Source: Plazaster borealis (taxonomy: Eukaryota > Echinodermata > Asteroidea > Forcipulatida > Labidiasteridae). From it: a DNA stretch of 64,000 bases. Shown here in pieces: positions 32,469-42,201 of the stretch. The DNA lies in assembly GCA_021014325.1 (NCBI GenBank), contig CM037472.1, positions 2,232,001 through 2,296,000 on the forward strand, read 5' to 3'. Numbering within the stretch: the stretch's first letter is position 1; each line of letters begins with the position of its first letter. Under the pieces are notes generated by a model. It had not been told where the DNA came from and did no database searches. It saw only the letters and a program-made list of their open reading frames with translations. A program made the translations under genes and the position numbers.

Positions 32469-33310
32469 CAATTATTTTCAAAAGGCCATTGTAAGCACAG
32501 AGAATAAATAAACACATTATTTTGTAGCTTTTACTTGGCATCAAAATTGCCTCTTTTTATGTTTTTGAAGTTATGATCTAATCAAGTATAGCAACTCAAC
32601 TTTGAAGGGAGTAATTGCATATTGATCTACAGTAGGAGATACTGTCACTCCCCTTCAGTCGCATTTCAGTATATTATGAAGATATCATTGATAAAGGCCA
32701 ATATAGGCATACAATGAACACATTATTTCGAGTCCTCCAGCACTGGCCCGTATTGCCAAGAATAATAAAGCTTGCATGGTACGAGGATAAACAATGGGCC
32801 AAATAGACTATGCGTTTTAAATGATTGAATCTTAGCATAAATTTTATATTGAGGAAACATCTAGAAACAAAAAATACAATCACAGAAATAGACTATGCGT
32901 TGAAGATGATTTAATCTTATCATAAATTTCATATTGAGGACACATCAAGAAACAAAATTACAATCACCAAATTGTGGGAGTGAGGTGCATAATTAGCCCA
33001 CTATCCCACAGACTTAAAGGTCGTGTTTGTTGTAAGCAAGGTATGCCTAATTGTAGTAAATAAACTGAAGTCATTGTTCAAAAAGACGCATTTAGGTTTA
33101 TAAATAAATTATATATTTCGTCAATACTGTCATCGAATTGCGGCTTATTTTATGTTTGGAAATGTTTTACTCACAAAAAATCAACTCCAGGAATTAATTG
33201 CCTCTCGGTAAGAGTTAATTGTCATATTAATTATTAAAGATCCCTGTAAGAATACAATTAGCATTAATTTGAAGCCTTCATCTGGCAGCAAAAAGCTTTA
33301 ACTGATTAAT
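32469..33310 (+). repeat. lectin upstream module, rearranged copy
   Basis: Collinear with 18000-18720 with a local duplication: the segment around TTGAATCTTAGCATAAATTT occurs twice (about 32820 and 32905). Confidence 0.6.
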
Positions 33311-33844
33311 TTATAAAAACCATGTTTTGTTTAGCACCATCGGCGTCCCCATAACCTTTCATGTGGGGGCAAGCGTTGGCAAAGACATCGGGGAATTCAC
33401 CTGTGGGCTCACGTCTCCTCTAATTCACTACATCAATTTTAACACTCTTTAAGTTTATCGTCCGTTGTTTCGTCGTTCTTTTTTTGTCCAGTGGCCACTT
33501 ATTCTTCACTTTTAGTTTCTCATGCACCTTGCCTGTGACGTCACTTTTGCACCATCCTAGTATAGCTATATAGCTGAATGAGGATATCACCACTCAAGAC
33601 TCAAGAAAGTTTTATATTATTTTTGACCTGGTTGTTGTGTTATTATTTTGAATGGACAAACTTTTTATTCACAATGATGCACATTGTACCAAGAACCCCC
33701 ATTATCAACAATGGTTCGATTCGCTAAGCTAGGTTCATATTTATCTCACGGGAATACTACAGACACTGTAGCACTGCCAACAGTACACATCATAGCAATT
33801 TCGCCTAGATCTAATTAGGTTGACATTAATTTTTCATGGAACAA
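33311..33844 (+). repeat. spacer duplicated at 35160-35700
   Basis: Collinear with the spacer before L6 (CACCATCGGCGT, GTGGGGGCAAGCGTTGGCAA, TAGTATAGCTAT). No gene seen. Confidence 0.65.
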
Positions 33845-33908
33845 ATCCATATGATTAGTAAGTGAGCTGATAAGTGCTCTCCTAAAGTACAACTGCGTGT
33901 TGCTGTGG
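33845..33908 (+). promoter_or_regulatory. truncated P1 promoter
   Basis: P1 block from TAAGTGAGCTGATAAGTGCT to GTGTTGCTGTGGGGGG, then fused straight to lectin codons EQYC; signal-peptide region missing. Confidence 0.55.
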
Positions 33909-34076
33909 GGGGAGCAGTACTGCCAGGGTTTGTCACGCCTTGGCAGACAATCTCATTGGCCTCCATTATGAGTAATGAGGAAAAAACTTACTTCATCGAT
34001 CTGCTTTTCACACCGATGAACGGAGGGGTGTCTCAGCGCACTCGGTTCGGCTACCGGTGCAACTCAACCACGGCCA
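33909..34076 (+). pseudogene. internal lectin fragment f1
   Basis: Encodes a piece from EQYCQGLSRLGR to about FGYRCNSTT of a CTLD, with a missing base in CTCATTGG (paralogs CTCATCTGG) that breaks the frame. Both ends are truncated and both junctions lie at GCGTGTTGCTGT-containing promoter text, which points to ectopic recombination. Non-functional. Confidence 0.8.
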
Positions 34077-34186
34077 CAACTGCGTGTTGCTGTTGGGGGG
34101 GGGGGGTGGGGGAGCTGCTCGGCAACTAAACATTTAAAAACTGAGTTCATTGTGCTGAGTATAGACGCTATCACTCGGAGCTCAAA
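34077..34186 (+). promoter_or_regulatory. partial P1 promoter (L5)
   Basis: Starts at AACTGCGTGTTGCTGTTGGG with an expanded G-run, then AGCTGCTCGGCAACTAAACA to the ATG. The 5' third of P1 is missing. Confidence 0.5.
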
Positions 34187-34696
34187 ATGGCAGCAAACTT
34201 CACTGTGTTCAGTATTCTTGTAGCTCTCCTTCAGTCGCATTTCCTGATGGTATCTCCCGCATGCAAGTCCTGCCGCAGTCCATGGACAAGTTTTGGGAAT
34301 CATTGTTACCTTCTCGTGACGGAGGCAAAGACCTTTGATGAAGCTGAACAGTACTGTCAGGGTTTGTCACGCCTTGGCAGACCATCTCATCTAGCATCCA
34401 TTATGAGCCAAGAGGAAAATGACTTCCTCGTCCTGCTCATCAGATCCACTTTCAGCCAAGACAGGACAAAAACCTGGTTCGGCTACCGCAAGGACGGATC
34501 TAGTGGCTCTTCATCCTGGCACTTTATTGATGGCAACCCTTTGATGGGCTACACCAACTGGGGAACTAACCAACCCAGTGGCGATGGATAATGCGCCGAG
34601 ATTTTTCAGAGAGCTGCAAATGATTTCCACGGGTGGAATGACCTGTCATGTGACACACTCAGGAGCTCCGTCTGTAAAATAACAGCCAGGTTCTGA
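34187..34696 (+). pseudogene. C-type lectin L5, single nonsense codon
   Basis: Normal signal peptide and CTLD start (ACKSCRSPW; CMS is changed to CKS). The middle is divergent (IRSTFSQDRTKTWFGYRKDG, HFIDGNPLMGYTNW). A TAA at 34589-34591 interrupts after NQPSGDG, but the same frame then continues CAEIFQRAANDFHGWNDLSC and ends CKITARF at a stop at 34694-34696. The distal exon text is undamaged, so the stop is recent, or polymorphic, or a sequencing error. The loop has QPS at the EPN/QPD position, and WND is present. Most divergent paralog of the array. Confidence 0.85.
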
Positions 34697-34826
34697 ATGG
34701 AACTGTGATTCACTAATTGACTGTAATTAAATTTATTCAGTTTGAAATCATAGTTTCAAGGGTTGTGCTGCGTCTGATGGTGAAGAATAAACAACTTTTT
34801 ATTTATGAACCTCAGTCCATTGACAA

Positions 34827-35055
34827 TATCATTGCTACCTTCTCGTGACGGATGCCAAGACCTTTGATGAAGCTGAACAGTACTGTCAGGGTTTGTCACG
34901 CCTTGGCAGACCATCTCATCTGGCGTCCATTATGAGCCAAGAGGAAAATGACTTCCTTGTCCAGCTTGCCACACCAATGAACGGAGGAGTGTCTCAGCGC
35001 ACATGGCTCGGCTACCAACATGACCCATCCACGGCTTCTTACGCTTGGATCGACT
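34827..35055 (+). pseudogene. internal lectin fragment f2
   Basis: Begins at HCYLLVTDAKTFDEAEQYC and stops at YAWID, after which the frame enters 3'UTR-like DNA (GAGTCAGCAAAATTATAAACT). The signal peptide, ligand loop and C-terminal cysteines are missing. In-frame and undamaged within the retained part. Not expected to fold. Confidence 0.85.
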
Positions 35056-35700
35056 TTCTCATGAGTCAGCAAAATTATAAACTTCCCTGTAAGAATACAA
35101 TAAGCAATAATTTGAAGCTTTTATCTGGCAGCAAAAAAACTCTAACTGATTTATTTATAAAAACCATGTTTTGTTTAGCACCATCGGCGTACCCATTCCT
35201 TTTCATGTGGGGGCAAGCGTTGGCAAAGACATCGGGGAATTCACCTGTGGGCTCACGTCTCCTTTAATTCACTACAACAATTTTAACACTCCCTAAGTTT
35301 ATCGTCCGTTGTTTCGTCGTTCTTTTTTTTGACCAGTGGCCACTTATTCTTCACTTTTTATTTCTCATGCACCTTGCCTATGACGTCACTTCTGCACCAT
35401 CCTAGTATAGCTATGTAGCTGAATGAGGATATTACCACTCAAGACTCAAGAAAGTTTGATATTATTTTTGACCTGGTTGTTGTGTTAGTTTTTGAATGGA
35501 TATACTTTTTATTCACAATATTTCACATTGTACCAAGAACGCCCATTATCGACAATGGTTTGATCCGCTAAGCTAGGTTCTTATTTATCCCACTGGAGCT
35601 CCATATTACAGACACTGTAGCACTGCGCCCGAAGTACACATCATAACAATTTCGCTTTGATCTAAATAGGTTGACATTAATTTTTCATGAAACAAATCCA
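35056..35700 (+). repeat. spacer duplicated from 33240-33844
   Basis: Direct duplicate of the DNA before fragment f1, so f2 and f1 units arose by local tandem duplication. Confidence 0.65.
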
Positions 35701-35707
35701 TATGATT

Positions 35708-35846
35708 AGTAAGTGAGCTGATAAGTGCTCTCCTAAAGTGCAACTGCGTGTTGCTGTGGGGGGGGGGGTGAAGCTGCTCGGCAACTAAACATTTAAAAAC
35801 TGTGTTCATTCTGCTGAGGTACAGACGCTATCACTCGGAGCTCAAA
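35708..35846 (+). promoter_or_regulatory. lectin promoter/5'UTR, class P1 (L6)
   Basis: Full P1 block with an expanded G-run (35757-35768). Confidence 0.55.
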
Positions 35847-36356
35847 ATGGCAGCAAACTTCACTATTTTCAGTATTCTTGTAGCTCTCCTTCAGTTGCAT
35901 TTCATGATGGTATCTCCCGCATGTATGTCCTGCCGCAGTCCGTGGACAAGTTTTGGGAATCATTGCTACCTTCTCGTGAAGGATGCCAAGACTTTTGATG
36001 AAGCTGAGCAGTACTGTCAGGGTTTGTCACGCCTTGGCAGACCATCTCATCTGGCATCCATTATGAGCCAAGAGGAAAATGACTTCTTGGTCCTGCTTAC
36101 AACAATGATGAATGGAGGGGTGTCTCAGCTCACATGGCTTGGCTTCAGACGCGACTCAACCATGGGTTCCTTCACCCGGATCGACGGTAACCCTTCCGGA
36201 AACTACACCAACTGGGCCCCGAATGAACCCAATAGTGAAGTTGGTGCAGAGCAGTGTGTCGAGATGTATCAAAATTCCATGTGGAATGACACTACTTGCA
36301 CTCGGTTGAGGAGCTTCATTTGTAAAATACCTGAAAGATTTTCAGTTAAAATGTGA
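35847..36356 (+). CDS. secreted C-type lectin L6 (169 aa), EPN type
   Basis: Intact single-exon lectin. The start at 35847 follows the conserved AGCTCAAAATGG; 15 upstream in-frame codons are 5'UTR. Signal peptide about 1-25, long-form CTLD with Cys29-Cys40, Cys57-Cys159 and Cys137-Cys151. EPN lies at 127-129 and WND at 146-148, predicting calcium-dependent mannose/GlcNAc-type binding. The usual WIDG is RIDG here (FTRIDGNP). Ends CKIPERFSVKM like the ancestral L3. Only paralog with FMMVSPA in the signal peptide. Confidence 0.9.
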   Translation: MAANFTIFSILVALLQLHFMMVSPACMSCRSPWTSFGNHCYLLVKDAKTFDEAEQYCQGLSRLGRPSHLASIMSQEENDFLVLLTTMMNGGVSQLTWLGFRRDSTMGSFTRIDGNPSGNYTNWAPNEPNSEVGAEQCVEMYQNSMWNDTTCTRLRSFICKIPERFSVKM

Positions 36357-37380
36357 TGAAGATGTTGAAGGAGCTTAGGCTTGCTCAAGCGTCAGCAGAA
36401 AGTAGAATAGAATTATCAACTTTTATTTAACTCTAAACTTCACTATAAACTTAATAAATAGGCAATCGATTGCACTAACAGAGCGGGCGGGTCATGGATA
36501 ATGTTATTGTCAACAATGTTGTGTCATTGAAGTACCAATGTTTTGGGGCCCAATGGTGCATTCATATGAAGAATAGTTCTACATTTTAAAAGGACGCATA
36601 TTGTTTGAAATCGGCTAAACTACAGACAAACTATCGGGACTTCAGTACTACCGCCGAGACAAGCACAGACGTGTACCTGTACAGTTTCAAGATTATTGAG
36701 CTGAACAATTAAACCGGATAACTGATTCAACGAGCGGTTAACCGATTAACCGAATAACCGTTGCAGCACTATAGCCGATGGACCGATCCAGTTATTAGCT
36801 CTTTAACTTTATCGACGACCCATCTGTATGGAGGGGCCACAAAGTCAGTTTTTAGTTGAAATATTACTTTGTTTTTGTTGGTATCTTTTGTAAATGGGAC
36901 AATTGGTTGCCCGAAATTGATGGATCGTAGAGACATGACAGCCGAAATTCGATAATAGTTGTTTCCTTTTTTCTTTTCTTTTTTCTTTTTTTTGGGGGAA
37001 CGGGGGGAGATGTTTGATTAGAAAGTGTTAGGAACAAATAAGAGGGGACGCACAAATAATTTGGGCTGCTCTAGATACAATCGGGTGCAATCTAAAACAC
37101 CAGTTGACGAAAAGGGACCCTGACATTATTTATAACTACTTGAATATTGTATCTAAATTATTGCGAGTTTTTTCCACGTAGTGTAGGTCACTCTTTTTGC
37201 AATTTTCGCATGGATTTGATTATAATGCCTCTACACATTGTACAGTAGTTCATAAGGAACTCTCGTTAAATTAGTGTAATAATCATAATCAAAACACTAA
37301 AACACTTTCAATTATTGAACAATTCAAAATTATGTTGGTTAATTTATTGCTGTTGGTACTAAAAGATGACTTAAAACCCT
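36357..37380 (+). repeat. lectin downstream module (gamma type) of L6 and spacer
   Basis: Collinear with 25516-26935 without the two MITE-A insertions found there; the empty TTAA is within AGCTCTTTAACTTTATC at about 36799-36815. No gene. Confidence 0.6.
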
Positions 37381-38050
37381 CCGGGCAGCCATGGGAAAAA
37401 AATGTACATGCTGGATCCCCTTGGAGAGCACGAGAGGCAGATTGTATTACGGGTAAATAACTGTGTTTGGGCGGCACAATTATTGTTCTAATGGTCTGAA
37501 CAGATGAATATATGCTCCCTGGACCCGCACACTAAAGATTGAAGCATTCTGGGAATTTACACATTGGCTCACTACTAATTTAAAAAAAAAAGTACATTTC
37601 GAAAGGATTTATTTATTTATTTATTTATTTATTAAAACATATTTATACAGGACACATACATCAGCTCAGAGGCTGTTTTTGTGCACACAATAGGATTTAT
37701 TTGTGCACTTTATAATGGGACCCAGCTTTCCCACACTATTTGTTGTCAACCTCTGAGTTCACTCACTCAGAAATCACTACAGTGAAAGAGGGGTGTTTAA
37801 AGGTAGTTCAACAACAAACTTTGTGCAAGGTAAAAGGTTAACCTTTACTTAGCCCCACACGAAGTGGGGCTAACCTTTACTAAGTTTTTAAGTTATTATA
37901 ATCTGGGGTATATTGACAGCTTTCTCATCGTAAAAATTACGGCACACCGTAACTTCGTGTACGGTTTGCAACGTAAAATTTACGGGAATTGGTTGGCATC
38001 TCGCTGCACAACAGATTCATGTAAATATTACGGGAAATTTTTTACAGCGT
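37381..38050. other. unique spacer with ATTT microsatellite
   Basis: Contains an (ATTT)n tract at 37606-37634 and a hairpin TTAGCCCCAC/GTGGGGCTAA at about 37847-37875. No supported gene. Confidence 0.45.
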
Positions 38051-38245
38051 AGGAATAAAAGGCTCCTTGCAAGAAGTCTTTTATTATTTAAGTGAGAAAT
38101 TACCCCTTTCTCAAAAACTACGTTACTTCAGAGGGAGTCGTTTCTCACAATGTTTAATACTATCAACAGCTCTCTGTTGCTCGTTACCAAGTCACTTTTT
38201 ATGCTAATATATATTTTGAGAAAATACCAATCGTGTACAGTGCCT
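38051..38245 (+). repeat. MITE-A, 5'-truncated
   Basis: 3' half of MITE-A ending GTACAGTGCCT, followed by TTAA (38246-38249) and ACCCACCGG. The corresponding empty TTAA upstream of L3 is at 22750-22753. Confidence 0.75.
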
Positions 38246-38499
38246 TTAATTACCCACCGGCGCACCACACGACAAAAATCTTTTCGCTTTACCTACCTGC
38301 TGCAGATAATTCCACCGCTGTATTTCATAAATTTTGCTCTTTTTTGTTTTTTTCTTCTCATTTTTTATTTATAATTTTTTTATGAGGCTTGTTTTTCCCC
38401 GCTGGTCTCTGAAGGCATGATTAATTATACAGTGCTTATTACACATCGGTGTAAGTAGTGTGGAAAAACAAAAATATATACCCCGATGCAATTATACCA
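38246..38499 (+). repeat. L3/L7-type upstream region
   Basis: Collinear with 22750-23014; carries the empty target of the 1.9-kb TTAA element. Confidence 0.7.
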
Positions 38500-38614
38500 T
38501 TAATTGCAGCACGAACTGAAAAGTCGATAGGCAGTGATGCGGTTTCTTATACAGCTATCCCGCATTGCTTAAAACTGTCCAACTGAGTACAGACGCTATC
38601 ACTCGGAGCTCAAA
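38500..38614 (+). promoter_or_regulatory. lectin promoter/5'UTR, class P2 (L7)
   Basis: Shares GCAGCACGAACTGAAAAGTC with L3 and joins the common 5'UTR at CTGAGTACAGACGC. Confidence 0.5.
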
Positions 38615-39096
38615 ATGGCAGCAAACTTCACTGTTTTCAGTATTCTTGTATAGCTCTCCTTCAGTCGCATTTCCTGATCGTATCTCCCGCATGCATGTCC
38701 TGCCGCAGTCCATGGACAAGTTTTGGGAATCATTGCTACCTTTTCGTGACGGATGCCAAAAGCTTCGATGATGCTGCACAGTACTGTCAGGGTTTGTCAC
38801 GCCTTGGCAGACCATCTCATCTGGCGTCCATTATGAGCCAAGAGGAAAATGACTTTATGGTCCAGCTTGCCACACCGGTGAACGGAGGGGAGTCTCAGCG
38901 CACATGGCTCGGCTACCGACGTGACTCCACCACGGGTTCCTTCGCCTGGATCGACGGTAGCCCTTCCGGGAACTACACCAACTGGGGCACGGGGAACGAG
39001 AATTGTGTCGTGATCCGTAAGCCTTTATGGAATGACACGCCTTGCACTATATTGAGGGGCTGCATTTGTAAAAGACCCGAACGATTTTCAGCTTAA
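38615..39096 (+). pseudogene. C-type lectin L7, broken signal peptide and EPN deleted
   Basis: The signal peptide begins MAANFTVFSILV but a 2-nt TA insertion (CTTGTATAGCTC versus CTTGTAGCTC) creates a stop and shifts the frame. The CTLD itself is open from SCRSPWTSFGNHCY to the stop at 39096. Relative to L4, the loop lacks exactly seven codons (EPNNVKG), so WGTG joins NENC directly and the EPN is gone, while WND is kept. Unusual K/D changes (AKSFDDAAQYC). Could only be made without a signal peptide, for example from the internal ATG at 38695. Probably a pseudogene. Confidence 0.85.
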
Positions 39097-39786
39097 ATGC
39101 GATAAGGATGTTGAAGGAGCTTAAGCTTGCTCAAGAGTCAGCAGAAAACGTAGAATTATATCATTCAAGTATCAATATCATCTATTAACTTAAAGCCAAT
39201 TTGAAAGCCTTGTCCGGCTACCGCCGAAAGTCGACTTGCAAAAAAACTATAGGCAACCGATGGCACTGAGAAACGCCCAGGTAAAAACATTGTTAAGTTG
39301 TGAATAAACTTGATTCTACATTTGAAACGATTGTTTGAAATCGGCACTATAGAACAAGGACGTGTACATTTTCAAGAATAATCGAACTGAAAAATATAAC
39401 CCGGATAACCGATTTAACGAGTGGTTAACCGATTAACCGAATAACCTTTGCAGCACCAGCCGATGGACCGATCCGCTTATTGGCTCTTTAACCAAATTGA
39501 CGACAGCTCGTCCGTAGGGGCCACACCTGTACTACTACACCGACCAACCCTTAACATAAGCGGTAATCGAGAGACTGCGCCCAGATACTTGATACTACAA
39601 TCGAATTCAACTTTTTGTGGAATGACAATGCCGTGTATAACAAACTCAGAAGTTACTTTAGTAATTCTGACCAGTCTGGTCCAGAGTAGGAACTCATTAA
39701 CAAATTCACTGGCTCTACAGTTGACAATAACGGTCGTGTGTCCGACTTAACGGCTTCGGCAGTGGCTATGGCTGGATTGCTGAAAA
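39097..39786 (+). repeat. lectin downstream module of L7
   Basis: Almost identical to 29283-29968 after L4. Ends abruptly inside the foldback unit, where fragment f3 begins. Confidence 0.75.
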
Positions 39787-39913
39787 GGATCAACCAAATG
39801 TATATCACTGTGTGGAGATCTTTAGACAAGCTCGTTGGAATGCCAAACCTTGCTACGTACACAAAAGCTTCATTTGTAAAAGACCTGCAACATTTTCAGC
39901 TAAACTGCAATGA
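39787..39913 (+). pseudogene. C-terminal lectin fragment f3, QPN loop
   Basis: Encodes DQPNVYHCVEIFRQARWN, then PCYVHKSFICKRPATFSAKLQ and a stop: the ligand loop and last strand of a CTLD, with QPN instead of EPN and WNA instead of WND. It is fused at GCTGAAAAGG to the interrupted downstream module of L7, so the N-terminal 110 or so codons are missing. Evidence for an additional, otherwise lost, loop class. Confidence 0.8.
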
Positions 39914-40910
39914 GGATGTTGAAGGAGCTTAATTAAGCTTGCTCAAGAGTCAGCAGAATAAGTAGAAATTATAAACTCAACTATAAACTTAAAGCAAGGT
40001 ATATGAAAGCCTTGTTCGGCTACTGACGTCGACTGACAAAAAGAATATAGGCAACCGATGACAACCTAAAAACGGGCGGGTCGTAATAGATGTGTAAATT
40101 GAAGCATCCATCTTTTGAGGCCCAATTGGTTTATTCGTATCAAGAACAGTTCTCCTTTTTAAACGGACGCATGAATGGTATTGTTTGAAATCGGCACCAC
40201 AGACCAAATATTACGCCGTGAGAAGCAAAGACGTGTACATTTTGAGAATAATCGAACTGAAAAACTATCCCTGATAACCGATTCAACGAGTGGTTAACCG
40301 ATAAACTAATTAACCTTTGTATCACCAGCCGATGGACCGATCAAATTATTGGCTCTTTTGAACCTAATCGACGACAGCCCGTCCGCCGGAGGGGCCACAC
40401 CTGTCCTACTACACCGAATCGAATTCAACTTGTTGTGGAATGTAACGAACTCAGAAGTTACTTTAGTAATTCTGACCAGTCTGGTCCAGAGTGGGAACTC
40501 ATTAACAAGTTCACTGGCTCTGCAGTTGATAGTAGGGAGCTTTCGTTTTGGACGACGGATGGTTCTGCAACGGTGAAAATGACACCTCGAGCTATCTGCG
40601 CATGCGTCGACTCTGAGGCTTCTTGTGCTGATGAAAACGACAACGTTTGGGTTCAACCGTTGTAGAACCATCCGTCGTCCAAAACGAAGCTCCCTAATAA
40701 CGGCCGTGTGTCCGACTTTACGGCTTCGGTAGTGGCTATGGCTGGATCGCTCAAAAGGCACATCTTCAACGTTGTCGCTGCTGTCAACGGCCATAGCCGT
40801 AGCCGAAGTCGCTTGATTCAGACGCGGAATAATTCTCAACACACTTTAAATGCTAGGTCCGATTTGGGGCCGATTTGACCCATACATTCTAATTTAAGTT
40901 TTATCGAGCC
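39914..40910 (+). repeat. lectin downstream module without its own gene
   Basis: Second alpha-like module (GGTTAACCGATAAACTAATT, foldback at 40708-40812), belonging to fragment f3. Contains the TA-flanked MITE at 40535-40694. Confidence 0.65.
40535..40694. mobile_element. 160-bp MITE, TA target
   Basis: TIRs of about 40 bp (GGGAGCTTCGTTTTGGACGA...; left arm has one extra T) flanked by TA at 40533-40534 and 40695-40696. The paralogous modules (16611, 20483, 29908) read straight through as GTTGACAATAACGG, giving the empty site. TA target and long TIRs suggest a Tc1/mariner-like source (inference). Confidence 0.8.
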
Positions 40911-41399
40911 CTTTTTGCAGGTGAAGCTTTCATGGTGTTGCACGATATATTATATTTTAATCCACCAATGATAAGTGGTATGTTTGACCTAATTACAAAC
41001 TAAGCATGATCTGTATTCGGGACCCATGACGCTGTAGTATTTACTATAATGATCAATGCACCGATAGCAGCCAGTGGTGGAGTCGCACCTCGGTAGCCTG
41101 GGGGAGTGGACAGAGTGCACAAAGGTTCAGATTCAGAATACAACTAGCGTGACCGTGGCCATCATTGCGCTGATGTGCGACCCGGTCACGCATGACTGGT
41201 TTATCGTTGATGCCCACGATTCACTACATTCGACCCAGTATTCTATTTGAATTTCTTTCTCTTTGTTTTAAAAATACGTTATCAATATTATTTACATCTT
41301 TACGAAACGTGTGCCTTACTTCGTCACACACTTCAATTTTTTTTTCCAACCGAATCTGAAATGAAAGCTCAATCCAACGTGTTTTATGATATGGAGCTC
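40911..41399. other. spacer, diverged from lectin units
   Basis: Spacer copy to about 41030, then unique DNA with a short GC-rich stretch (41060-41220). No gene supported. Confidence 0.4.
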
Positions 41400-41532
41400 T
41401 GTTTTTTCTTTCATTATTTTCTTGCAACTTCGATGACCAATTGAGTCCAAATTTTCCTAGGTTTTTTATGCATAGTTGGGATACACCAAGTGAGAATACT
41501 GGTCTTTGACAATTACCAAACATGTCCAGTAC
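41400..41532 (-). repeat. MITE-A fragment
   Basis: 5' third of MITE-A in reverse, ending GTCCAGTAC next to TTAA at 41533-41536. Confidence 0.7.
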
Positions 41533-41649
41533 TTAATCAAAAGACTATTTATAAACAGAGCAAAATGTAAAACTTTTTTTCTATAATTGTCCTTGAAGGA
41601 GAGTACTCTTAGAAACACTTTTTTTTTTCGAGAGGGAAAAATCTTTTTC

Positions 41650-42060
41650 TATTTTGAGTATTACTATTAATTGCGTATTTCGTCATTTTCGTCAATATTC
41701 TCAGTCATAGAATTACAGCTAATACCAAGTTTGGAATTTGTAACGCACAACAGTCGTCTCAAAGATTTAATTGCCTATCAGTCAGAGCTAACTGTCAACT
41801 CAATTATTTCCAAAAGGCCATTGTAAGCACAGATTATAAATAAACACATTATTGGTAGTCTTTACTTGGCATCAAAGCTTATGCGGTTTTTTGTGTAATT
41901 AGTTTGTCTCTAAGTGCTACCACTACTTCTTTGTTTTATCTATCAGACTAAGACGGCTATTTTTATTATTATCTACTGTGTGAGAATGTAGCTTTCCTTC
42001 AGTGGCATTTCAGTTCATTATGACATTATTGTAAAAAGGAGAAAGCATACAATGAACATA
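41650..42060 (+). repeat. lectin upstream module, oldest copy
   Basis: Diverged copy of 17861-18250. With 43688-43800 it marks a former lectin unit at the right edge of the array. Confidence 0.55.
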
Positions 42061-42201
42061 ACGTATACGGAAGCCTGTACCTCTGGGCACAATTTTATAC
42101 AGCTGCAGCATGCATTCACCATGCAATACGTTTTTACCGCTGAACAATCTGCTTCTCTGCTAAGCAAAAATGACCAGTCACAGATGGTACATTATGTGAT
42201 A

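Noticed and set aside
40306..40842. 178-codon minus-strand gene
   Set aside because: Spans a MITE inserted in a lectin downstream module; the frame exists only because of that insertion.
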